From the NCBI GenBank assembly GCA_003456765.1, contig DMOT01000140.1, positions 1-5,056 on the forward strand: DNA of 5,056 nucleotides, written 5' to 3'. Source of the DNA: Bacillota bacterium. Lineage in GTDB: Bacteria > Bacillota > DTU025. The notes below the pieces were generated by a model. It saw only the letters and a program-made list of their open reading frames with translations. It ran no database searches and was not told where the DNA came from. The position numbers and the translations under genes were made by a program. Below, in pieces: positions 1 through 5,056 of the stretch. Positions within the stretch are counted from its first letter, which is position 1. Every line of letters starts with the position of its first letter.

Positions 1-306
1 AGCGGCATCGAAGAAGCTGACCTGTCAAGGTCGTTGTTCAGAATACTCCGTGACGGATACGACATTCTCTTGACGAGGAGTGATGAGACGTTCCGACCAG
101 TCTTCCTGGACAGCCTCGAAGCTGAGCTTTTAGGCCAGAAGGTTGGTGCATTGGCCATGCTCAATGAGCGCGTTTCGTATGCAGAAACATCTATGCCAAT
201 TCTATATGCAAAATCCCTGATACGCGGGGACATGTGCAAAACATACATCGATCTCACCAACATGCGCAAGGTAAAGGAGATGGTAGTCAATGCATCTTCA
301 TTTTGA
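1..306 (+). CDS. Unrecognised protein, 3' part only
   Basis: The reading frame is open from the first base of the window to a TGA at 304-306, giving 101 residues of the C-terminal part of a protein whose start lies upstream. A TTG at 34 could serve as a start, but I see no convincing Shine-Dalgarno before it and the frame continues upstream, so a 5'-truncated gene is the better reading. The fragment is soluble-looking, with mixed charged and hydrophobic residues, no membrane segment and no motif I can name. It contains an ILLTRSDE segment and ends in MVVNASSF. It stops 18 bases before the cDPGS-like gene, so the two are probably co-transcribed and translationally close. A 2-phosphoglycerate kinase would be the attractive neighbour, since it supplies the substrate of cDPGS, but nothing in this fragment lets me claim that. 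The reality of the gene is likely; its function is unknown. Confidence 0.7.
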   Translation, partial: SGIEEADLSRSLFRILRDGYDILLTRSDETFRPVFLDSLEAELLGQKVGALAMLNERVSYAETSMPILYAKSLIRGDMCKTYIDLTNMRKVKEMVVNASSF

Positions 307-310
307 CAAC

Positions 311-317
311 GGTGGTG
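311..317 (+). promoter_or_regulatory. Weak RBS of the cDPGS-like gene
   Basis: GGTGGTG lies seven bases before the ATG at 325, within the 18-base gap after the upstream stop. It is a poorer match to GGAGG than the ribosome sites of the transporter genes. Translation may lean on ribosomes finishing the upstream gene; this is inference from the spacing. Confidence 0.45.
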
Positions 318-324
318 ATGCGCC

Positions 325-1656
325 ATGAAGAAGGCCATTGTGCTTACGGATGGCGAGCATTACCCTGCAGTAACACGCGATGCCATCGAGGAACTAAAGA
401 AGGATCTGGGGATACTGGCTGCCGTTTTCATTGGAGGCACTGAGAAAATAGGGTCTGATGATGACCTTGCCGTACTCGGAGTGCCGATAGTGCGCGACAG
501 TGACTATCTTCACGCCATCGGTCTTGCAATAGACAAGTATGGCCCGGATGAGGTTGTGGACCTCAGTGATGAGCCTGTAGTCGGCTACAGGGAGAGATTC
601 AAAATTGCCAGTTTCGTGCTTTCCAAGGGTGTAGCTTACCGGGGCGCGGATTTCCAGTTCACTCCCCCGGTCGCGGCAACGCGCGTTAGCAGGCCCAGCA
701 TCTCAGTGATTGGAACAGGCAAGAGGATCGGAAAGACTGCCGTCGGCGGATTTGTTGCAAGGACCCTGGCGAAGAAGTACAACCCTGTTGTAGTCACCAT
801 GGGGCGGGGAGGCCCCGCAGAGCCTGAGCTGCTTCGTGCATCTGAAATTGAGATCACGCCTGAATACCTTCTGTCCGTAAGCAAGCAGGGGCGCCATGCG
901 TCATCAGACCATTTCGAAGATCGCCTTACTTCGAGAGTCACCACAATCGGTTGCCGCAGATGCGGAGGCGGGATGTCAGGACAGACCTTCGTCTCGAACG
1001 TGGGCAGAGGCGCTGAGCTCTCAGAAGAGGTTGATGCCGACGTTGTAATCTTCGAGGGCAGCGGTTCTTCCATACCATCAGTCTACACAGATGCGCGCAT
1101 ACTCGTCATCGGAGCCCACCAGCCCGTAGAGTATATGCGGTCTTATCTTGGGCCTTATCGGATTCTGACTTCTGATCTGATTGTTCTGACAATGTGTGAG
1201 CCACCCATGGCTGACCAGGCCAAGGTGGACGAGATGGTTGAAGCCATCAATGAGATAAATCCAGGATGCACAGTAGTGAAAACTGTTTTCAGGCCTCGCC
1301 CTATCGGCGACATAAAGGGCAAGAGGATAGCACTTACCCTCACTGCTCCGGCCATTATGACAGACGCCATATCGGCCTATCTTGAGAAGACGTATGACTG
1401 TGAGGTTGTGGGGGCGAGCCCCTATCTCTCCAACAGGCCGTTGCTTCGAAAGGATCTTGCACGCTTTGAAGCTCTCCGGCCCGATGTGATCGTCTCTGAG
1501 CTTAAAGCTGCTGCGGTAGATGTTGTGACTGCCTGGGCAGTAGAGAGTGGACTCGATATTGTCTACATTGACAATGAACCTATTCCTACAGATGCTTCTG
1601 TAGACATGGAAAAAGAAGTGCTGCAGGTAGTTGGGAAGATCAAATCCAACGATTAG
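325..1656 (+). CDS. Cyclic 2,3-diphosphoglycerate synthetase-like P-loop protein
   Basis: This 443-residue protein resembles cyclic 2,3-diphosphoglycerate synthetase, which uses ATP to close 2,3-diphosphoglycerate into the cyclic form (cDPG) in the cytoplasm of thermophilic methanogens. Its length matches that family, roughly 450-460 residues as I recall. An N-terminal alpha/beta region (about 1-120) begins MKKAIVLTDGEHYPAV. The nucleotide-binding part follows: Walker A GTGKRIGKT at 130-138, a basic/glycine stretch VTMGRGGPAEPE at 157-168, the motif CRRCGGG at 210-216, and a Walker B-like DADVVIFEGSGSS at 237-249. A second alpha/beta part occupies about 330-443. There is no signal peptide or membrane segment. 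The ATG at 325 is the natural start, 18 bases after the preceding stop. The ABC importer genes begin 77 bases downstream on the same strand with no terminator between. Assignment is by recognition of motifs and overall architecture; the exact substrate in this organism is unproven, and a related ATP-dependent ligase or phosphotransferase is possible. Confidence 0.8.
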   Translation: MKKAIVLTDGEHYPAVTRDAIEELKKDLGILAAVFIGGTEKIGSDDDLAVLGVPIVRDSDYLHAIGLAIDKYGPDEVVDLSDEPVVGYRERFKIASFVLSKGVAYRGADFQFTPPVAATRVSRPSISVIGTGKRIGKTAVGGFVARTLAKKYNPVVVTMGRGGPAEPELLRASEIEITPEYLLSVSKQGRHASSDHFEDRLTSRVTTIGCRRCGGGMSGQTFVSNVGRGAELSEEVDADVVIFEGSGSSIPSVYTDARILVIGAHQPVEYMRSYLGPYRILTSDLIVLTMCEPPMADQAKVDEMVEAINEINPGCTVVKTVFRPRPIGDIKGKRIALTLTAPAIMTDAISAYLEKTYDCEVVGASPYLSNRPLLRKDLARFEALRPDVIVSELKAAAVDVVTAWAVESGLDIVYIDNEPIPTDASVDMEKEVLQVVGKIKSND

Positions 1657-1716
1657 TTGCTTTGCTGGTTTCATCTCTGCGCAAGCGGGGGTTGGCCAGG
1701 TATAGAACCAAACAAC

Positions 1717-1723
1717 GAGGAGG
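1717..1723 (+). promoter_or_regulatory. Strong RBS that fixes the binding-protein start
   Basis: GAGGAGG sits ten bases before the ATG at 1734. It selects that ATG over the in-frame TTG at 1662, which would add 24 residues in front of an otherwise textbook signal peptide. No clear promoter is visible in the 77-base gap: TATAGA at 1701-1706 resembles a -10 box but has no matching -35. Confidence 0.8.
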
Positions 1724-1733
1724 CGGGTTAAAC

Positions 1734-2714
1734 ATGAAGAAGGCCAGTTTGATAGGTCTGGCTTTGGCATTGCTGCTAGCAATCTCTACTGGTGTGTTTG
1801 CTGAGTCGAAGGTTCTGCTGTATACGTCTGTTCCACTGGAACTCGCCACGAACTTCGCGGACGAATTCATGAAGGCCAATCGGGGTACCAAGGTGGAAGT
1901 CTTCCGGGCTGGAAGCACTGATGTAGTCAACAAGATCTGGGCTGAGGCTGAAGCGGGTGGAGTAAGGGCCGACGTGATATGGCTGGCCGATGCGGCGAGC
2001 TACTATGCGTTCAAGGACAAAGGCTTGCTGTATCCGTACAAGTCGCCTGAGGCCGAGCTTGTTCCTGCAGCAATCAAGGATGCCGATGGATACTTCGCAG
2101 GCGCTCGTATGATCAACATGGTAATCGGGATCAACACCAACTCCATTAAGAAGGGATCCGAACCGAAAACCTGGGATGACCTGCTCAAATTCGGACCACG
2201 AGCTGCAATGGCAGATCCTCTGTACTCCGGTTCCAACTTCACAGTTGCGGCCGCTTTTGTCGGGAAGGATAAGGGCTGGAGCTGGTATCAGAAGGCTCGA
2301 GAGGCGGGAATCCAGGTTCTGAGAGGAAACTCGGATGTGTCGAGAGGCCTGGCAGCCGGCGAGTTCGCAGCCTGCATGGTTCTTGATTACATGATCTATG
2401 ATCTCCAGAAGTCGGGAGCTCCGGTAGACTTCGTGTGGCCCACTGACGGCGCGGTTTCAATCCCAAGCCCAGTAGCCATAATCAAGGGCTCGAAGAATAT
2501 TGAAGCTTCAAAGGCGTTCGTAGACTTCACGCTTTCCAAGAAGGGTCAAGAGCTCTTGGTCAAGGACGGTGTGATACCGGTCAGGCCTGACGTGGCTCCT
2601 CCTAAGGGCATGCCTACGGCAGACAAGATAAAGATGATACCCGTTCCATTCCAATGGGCAGCTGACAATGCATCCACGATAAGGGAGACCTTTGAGAAGA
2701 TAATGCATCAGTAG
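1734..2714 (+). CDS. ABC transporter substrate-binding protein, Fe(III)/organophosphate-type family
   Basis: A 326-residue extracytoplasmic solute-binding protein of the FbpA/FutA/AfuA type (class with the SBP_bac_6-like fold). Residues 1-23 form a Sec signal peptide: MKK, a hydrophobic core LIGLALALLLAI, and a likely signal peptidase I site after VFA. There is no lipobox cysteine, so it is not a lipoprotein. The mature part opens with the first beta strand KVLLYTSVP, followed by GTKVEVFRAGSTDVVNKI near 51-68, which commonly lines the ligand pocket in this family, then ADVIWLAD at 79-86. The family-like pattern RGLAAGEFAACMVLDYMIYDL at 204-224 is interrupted at the point where ferric-binding proteins carry two adjacent tyrosines: here it is D218-Y219-M220. 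DGAVSIPSPVAIIKGSKN at 238-255 is also typical. Position just before the permease and ATPase genes supports its role as the receptor of that importer. Ligand is undetermined: iron is the default annotation, but a phosphorylated organic anion is at least as plausible. Confidence 0.9.
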   Translation: MKKASLIGLALALLLAISTGVFAESKVLLYTSVPLELATNFADEFMKANRGTKVEVFRAGSTDVVNKIWAEAEAGGVRADVIWLADAASYYAFKDKGLLYPYKSPEAELVPAAIKDADGYFAGARMINMVIGINTNSIKKGSEPKTWDDLLKFGPRAAMADPLYSGSNFTVAAAFVGKDKGWSWYQKAREAGIQVLRGNSDVSRGLAAGEFAACMVLDYMIYDLQKSGAPVDFVWPTDGAVSIPSPVAIIKGSKNIEASKAFVDFTLSKKGQELLVKDGVIPVRPDVAPPKGMPTADKIKMIPVPFQWAADNASTIRETFEKIMHQ

Positions 2715-2743
2715 TTGGGGGTCTTTCATAGATTCCCTGCCAT

Positions 2744-2769
2744 GGCGGTGCGGCCGGCGCCGCACCGCC
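2744..2769 (+). promoter_or_regulatory. Perfect GC-rich intercistronic hairpin
   Basis: GGCGGTGCGGC at 2744-2754 is exactly complementary to GCCGCACCGCC at 2759-2769, giving an 11-bp stem with a CGGC loop. CCA at 2740-2742 and TGG at 2770-2772 can add three pairs if T2743 is bulged. No run of T follows (the next bases are TGGTTCCCGG), so it is not a standard intrinsic terminator. Placed 29 bases after the binding-protein stop and 67 before the permease start, it more likely blocks 3' exonucleases, or partly terminates, so that binding-protein mRNA outlasts the permease message. This is known for malE-malF in enteric bacteria; its role here is inferred. Confidence 0.75.
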
Positions 2770-2818
2770 TGGTTCCCGGGGAGCACATCACTTCTGGCGG
2801 TGTACCCCAGCCCATTGC

Positions 2819-2827
2819 AGGAGGGGG
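2819..2827 (+). promoter_or_regulatory. RBS supporting a TTG start for the permease
   Basis: AGGAGGGGG ends nine bases before the TTG at 2837; measured from the core GGAGG the spacing is twelve. No ATG or GTG lies nearby in frame until the Met at residue 19, which is inside the first membrane segment, so TTG is the credible start. Confidence 0.7.
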
Positions 2828-2836
2828 ATAATTCCA

Positions 2837-4516
2837 TTGAATCCGGACACAGCAATTACAAGACGATCCATCGACGTGCGCTATGTATTCATGGCCATTG
2901 TTGGCCTGTTCTTCTTGGCAGTCATCGTATATCCGTTGTCTCTGGTCATGATCAAGAGCTTCAGTTCTGAGGCTGGCTTCACGCTGGAGAACTATGCGAA
3001 GATATTCTCTCAGGATGCCAATATCAGGGCCTTATGGAATTCGATTTGGGTTTCATGCCTGTCGACCCTGATATGTGTTGCTGCAGGCACTATTCTTGCC
3101 ATGCTGATAGTCAGGACGGACATTCCGTACAAGTCATGGTTGAGAATGCTGCTGCTGCTTCCCTACGGCATACCGCCTTTCATTGGCGCGATGGCGTGGG
3201 CTCAGCTTTTTGGACCAGTGGGTTATGTGTCCAAGCTTTACATGAACATCACTGGCGCGATGTTTGCTCCCTGGAACATATACAGTGCCGGCGGTGTCGT
3301 GCTAGTCTTGGCTGTATACCAATTCCCTGTGGTCTTCATCACGGTCAGCGGAGCGCTGGGGAGGATTGACACAAGCCTTGAGGAAGCGGCGAGAATGTCA
3401 GGCGCAGGGCCTTTCAGGACCCTCATCGATGTTACGTTGCCGCTAATCACGCCTGCGATTACAGCCAGTGCATTGCTTGCATTTGTGGGTTGCATATCAA
3501 ATTTCGGGATTCCGGCCCTTCTCGGGTTCAGGGCGCGGTTCTTCGTGCTGACTACGAGGATCTACTCGGCCCTCTCAATACCCGACATGCCGCTGGCCAC
3601 AGCCATGGCCGTCTTGCTGGCGGTCATATCTGGAATCCCCCTGATTCTTGAGAGGCGCTTAGAGCGGGGGCAGAGCAAGTACACAGTGATTTCCGGCAAA
3701 AGCGTGAGACCCCAAACAATGAACCTCGGGGGTTGGCGGATACCCGTTTTTGTCCTCGTTGTGCTTGTAGCGCTTTTTGCGGGAGTCGTCCCGCTCCTCT
3801 CAATGCTTCTGACTTCGTTCCTTAAGTATTGGGGCGCGCCACTTGAGATGACGAACATGACTTCAAGCCATTACAAGTACATCCTCAACCTGCCCATGGT
3901 GGCCAGGGCATTCAAGAACAGCTTGTTCCTGGCGGTTTCAGCCGCAACAATCACCATGGCTGTTGGAGCCCTTGTATCCTACATGTCTGTGAGGGCAAAG
4001 ATCAAGGGAGCGAGGACCCTGGACTTCATAGGGACGATACCCTATGCCGTGCCCTGTACAATGGTGGCTATTGCCATGATACTGGCCTGGTCGCGGCCGC
4101 CCGTGGTGCTCTACGGGACGATATGGGTGATACTTGCGGCCTACCTCGTTCGATACATGCCGTTCTCTATTCGAACCACGAACGCGACTTTGCAGCAGGT
4201 GCACGTTTCGCTTGAGGAAGCGGCGCGGGTGTCAGGCGCAGGATGGACCCAGACCATGAGAGACATCGTCATGCCGCTAATCCGGCCCGGTCTTGTGGCA
4301 GGGTGGATTCTAGTCTTCATGCCGGCCCTGAGAGAATTGACAATGTCCGTTCTCCTCTGGTCGCAAGGGGCTGAGACAATGGGAGTCGTTATTTACAACA
4401 TGCAGGATGCTGGATACACGCAGATAGCTGCCGCGTTGTCTACTCTGGTTTTGCTTGTGATACTGGCCGGCAACGCAGTGGTGCGGAAGCTTTCAAAGGG
4501 TGAGATCAGTATCTGA
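2837..4516 (+). CDS. ABC transporter permease, two fused transmembrane domains (FbpB-like)
   Basis: This 559-residue inner-membrane protein forms the whole translocation channel of the importer, because two homologous permease domains are joined in one chain. Domain 1 spans about 15-272 with hydrophobic segments near 19-41, 68-93, 101-123, 150-173, 205-229 and 250-272. A polar linker (about 273-300, containing RRLERGQSKYTVISGKS) leads to domain 2 with segments near 301-328, 361-385, 395-419, 421-440, 484-507 and 528-549. Each domain carries an EAA coupling loop that docks on the ATPase: LEEAARMSGAG at 181-191 and LEEAARVSGAG at 459-469, each followed by a PLI-P pattern. This fused arrangement and length are usual for the FbpB/AfuB/2-aminoethylphosphonate group. 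The start is a TTG chosen from the upstream RBS. The ATPase gene begins 22 bases after the stop, so the genes form one transcription unit. The permease sequence alone does not tell the substrate. Confidence 0.95.
   Translation: MNPDTAITRRSIDVRYVFMAIVGLFFLAVIVYPLSLVMIKSFSSEAGFTLENYAKIFSQDANIRALWNSIWVSCLSTLICVAAGTILAMLIVRTDIPYKSWLRMLLLLPYGIPPFIGAMAWAQLFGPVGYVSKLYMNITGAMFAPWNIYSAGGVVLVLAVYQFPVVFITVSGALGRIDTSLEEAARMSGAGPFRTLIDVTLPLITPAITASALLAFVGCISNFGIPALLGFRARFFVLTTRIYSALSIPDMPLATAMAVLLAVISGIPLILERRLERGQSKYTVISGKSVRPQTMNLGGWRIPVFVLVVLVALFAGVVPLLSMLLTSFLKYWGAPLEMTNMTSSHYKYILNLPMVARAFKNSLFLAVSAATITMAVGALVSYMSVRAKIKGARTLDFIGTIPYAVPCTMVAIAMILAWSRPPVVLYGTIWVILAAYLVRYMPFSIRTTNATLQQVHVSLEEAARVSGAGWTQTMRDIVMPLIRPGLVAGWILVFMPALRELTMSVLLWSQGAETMGVVIYNMQDAGYTQIAAALSTLVLLVILAGNAVVRKLSKGEISI
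3377..3408 (+). repeat. EAA-loop coding repeat, copy 1
   Basis: This 32-base stretch encodes residues 181-191 of the permease (first EAA loop). It matches the stretch at 4211-4242 at 29 of 32 bases, in the same codon phase and 834 bases apart. Synonymous positions are shared too: both use CTT GAG GAA GCG GCG and then TCA GGC GCA. Confidence 0.85.
4211..4242 (+). repeat. EAA-loop coding repeat, copy 2
   Basis: Partner of the repeat at 3377-3408, encoding residues 459-469 in the second permease domain. The three differences turn AARM into AARV and swap one Arg codon. A further exact 11-base match, TGCCGCTAATC, follows in the same register (3438-3448 and 4272-4282), while the sequence between the two matching islands has diverged. 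Confidence 0.85.
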
Positions 4517-4525
4517 GCCAGGTGC

Positions 4526-4530
4526 GGAGG
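4526..4530 (+). promoter_or_regulatory. RBS that decides the ATPase start
   Basis: GGAGG lies eight bases before the GTG at 4539. Another in-frame GTG at 4530 overlaps this motif and would have no ribosome site at a workable distance, so the start at 4539 is preferred. Confidence 0.75.
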
Positions 4531-4538
4531 TGGCAAAG

Positions 4539-5056
4539 GTGGAAGAGCGAATCAAAGTTTCAAGCCTTGTTAAGCGGTTTGGAACGTTCACGGCAGTTGA
4601 CGATGTGAGCTTTGCAGTTCACGAAAATGAGTTCTTCTCGCTTCTGGGTCCTTCCGGATGCGGGAAGACCACGACGCTCCGTTGCATTTCCGGGTTGGAG
4701 CAGCCTACCGAGGGCGATATATATATCAGCGGACAACTGGTGACGTCGCCAGAGAAGAATGTGATGGTTCCGCCGGAGCGGCGCGGCATAGGAATGGTAT
4801 TCCAAAACTACGCAGTATGGCCGCACATGACGGTAGAACAGAATATGTCGTACCCTCTCCGTCTGGCCAAGAAGCCAAAGGAGAAGATCAATCGGAAAAT
4901 GGTTTATCTGCTGGATCTGCTTGAGCTTCAAGGCCTGGAAAAGAGGTTTCCTTCTGAGCTCTCGGGCGGCCAGCAACAGCGTGTTGCGCTAGGGAGGGCG
5001 CTTTCCACCGACCCCGAGGTGATGCTCCTCGATGAGCCCCTTTCCAACCTAGATGC
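4539..5056 (+). CDS. ABC transporter ATP-binding protein, 3' end outside window
   Basis: The cytoplasmic ATPase that powers the importer; 172 complete codons are visible and the frame is open at the window end. Starting from the GTG at 4539, the protein shows Walker A GPSGCGKTT at 37-45, the Q-loop glutamine in VFQNYAVWPHMTV at Q89, the ABC signature LSGGQQQR at 141-148, Walker B VMLLDE at 161-166 with catalytic E166, and the D-loop SNLD at 169-172. An aromatic residue near F14 can stack on adenine. All catalytic elements up to the D-loop are intact; the switch histidine and any C-terminal TOBE domain lie beyond the window. The motif set, including the PPERRGIGMVFQ segment, is that of the MalK/PotA/FbpC group, whose members are usually about 350 residues. 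It follows the permease by 22 bases and should be translated from the same message. Confidence 0.95.
   Translation, partial: MEERIKVSSLVKRFGTFTAVDDVSFAVHENEFFSLLGPSGCGKTTTLRCISGLEQPTEGDIYISGQLVTSPEKNVMVPPERRGIGMVFQNYAVWPHMTVEQNMSYPLRLAKKPKEKINRKMVYLLDLLELQGLEKRFPSELSGGQQQRVALGRALSTDPEVMLLDEPLSNLD

Larger units (their letters stand above)
2715..2836 (+). other. Intercistronic leader between binding protein and permease
   Basis: This 122-base gap is the longest noncoding stretch in the window. It holds the perfect hairpin at 2744-2769, a second partial copy of one of its arms at 2795-2802, and the permease RBS at its 3' end. I see no tRNA, no reading frame with a good ribosome site, and no recognisable riboswitch. 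Confidence 0.6.

Noticed and set aside
324..337. The 14-base string at the cDPGS start recurs at 1733-1746 at the binding-protein start
   Set aside because: Both proteins begin Met-Lys-Lys-Ala, a common N-terminus, and the match stops at once on both sides, so chance and codon preference suffice.
1701..1706. TATAGA as a -10 promoter box before the binding-protein gene
   Set aside because: No TTGACA-like box lies about 17 bases upstream and there is no extended -10 TG, so a promoter cannot be supported by eye.
1662..1733. In-frame TTG extension of the binding protein
   Set aside because: It would put 24 basic, low-complexity residues before a normal signal peptide, whereas the ATG at 1734 has a strong RBS.
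1078..1782. A 234-codon open frame on the minus strand across the end of the cDPGS-like gene
   Set aside because: It is antisense to a well-supported gene, begins inside the next coding region's leader, and its translation shows no recognisable motif; it is a shadow of codon bias.
4716..4727. Perfect palindrome GATATATATATC
   Set aside because: It is inside the ATPase gene and simply encodes Asp-Ile-Tyr-Ile in the conserved segment after Walker A; no regulatory context.
4560..4976. A 138-codon minus-strand open frame opposite the ATPase gene
   Set aside because: The plus strand encodes unmistakable ABC ATPase motifs over the same bases, and the antisense product has no family features.
1..5056. 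CRISPR arrays, tRNA or rRNA genes, insertion sequences, attachment sites
   Set aside because: No spaced repeats, no cloverleaf-like or rRNA sequence, no transposase motifs and no terminal inverted repeats were seen; the window is almost fully occupied by one gene run.

Overview
The window reads as one co-directional bacterial operon segment, with every supported gene on the + strand. In order it holds the 3' end of an unrecognised gene, a homologue of cyclic 2,3-diphosphoglycerate synthetase (cDPGS), and a binding-protein-dependent ABC importer. The importer comprises a secreted or lipid-free substrate-binding protein, a fused two-domain permease and an ATPase cut by the window end. Strong GGAGG-type ribosome binding sites, TTG and GTG starts, a cleavable Sec signal peptide and moderately high GC suggest a bacterium, possibly an anaerobic or thermophilic Bacillota-like lineage. 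That placement is a guess. cDPGS itself is best known from thermophilic methanogenic archaea, so its presence beside a bacterial-style importer is the most notable feature.

Layout: 1-306, 3' part of an unknown gene. 325-1656, cDPGS-like protein of 443 residues with a P-loop. 1657-1733, short gap with a good RBS and no convincing promoter or terminator. 1734-2714, substrate-binding protein of 326 residues. 2715-2836, gap with a perfect 11-bp GC-rich hairpin and an RBS. 2837-4516, permease of 559 residues with two transmembrane domains and two EAA loops. 4539 to the window end, ATPase, of which 172 codons are visible.

How the parts may work together: the importer is the three-gene type usually annotated as ferric iron (FbpABC/FutABC). 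The same superfamily also includes transporters of 2-aminoethylphosphonate and sugar phosphates, and phosphoglycerate-sensing proteins. The binding protein lacks the paired tyrosines expected of a ferric-binding protein at the aligned position, and it sits next to an enzyme acting on a phosphorylated three-carbon acid. The working inference is therefore an importer of an organophosphate or other anion linked to the cDPGS step, rather than iron. The hairpin after the binding-protein gene, followed by TTG and GTG starts for permease and ATPase, fits the usual need for more binding protein than membrane complex.
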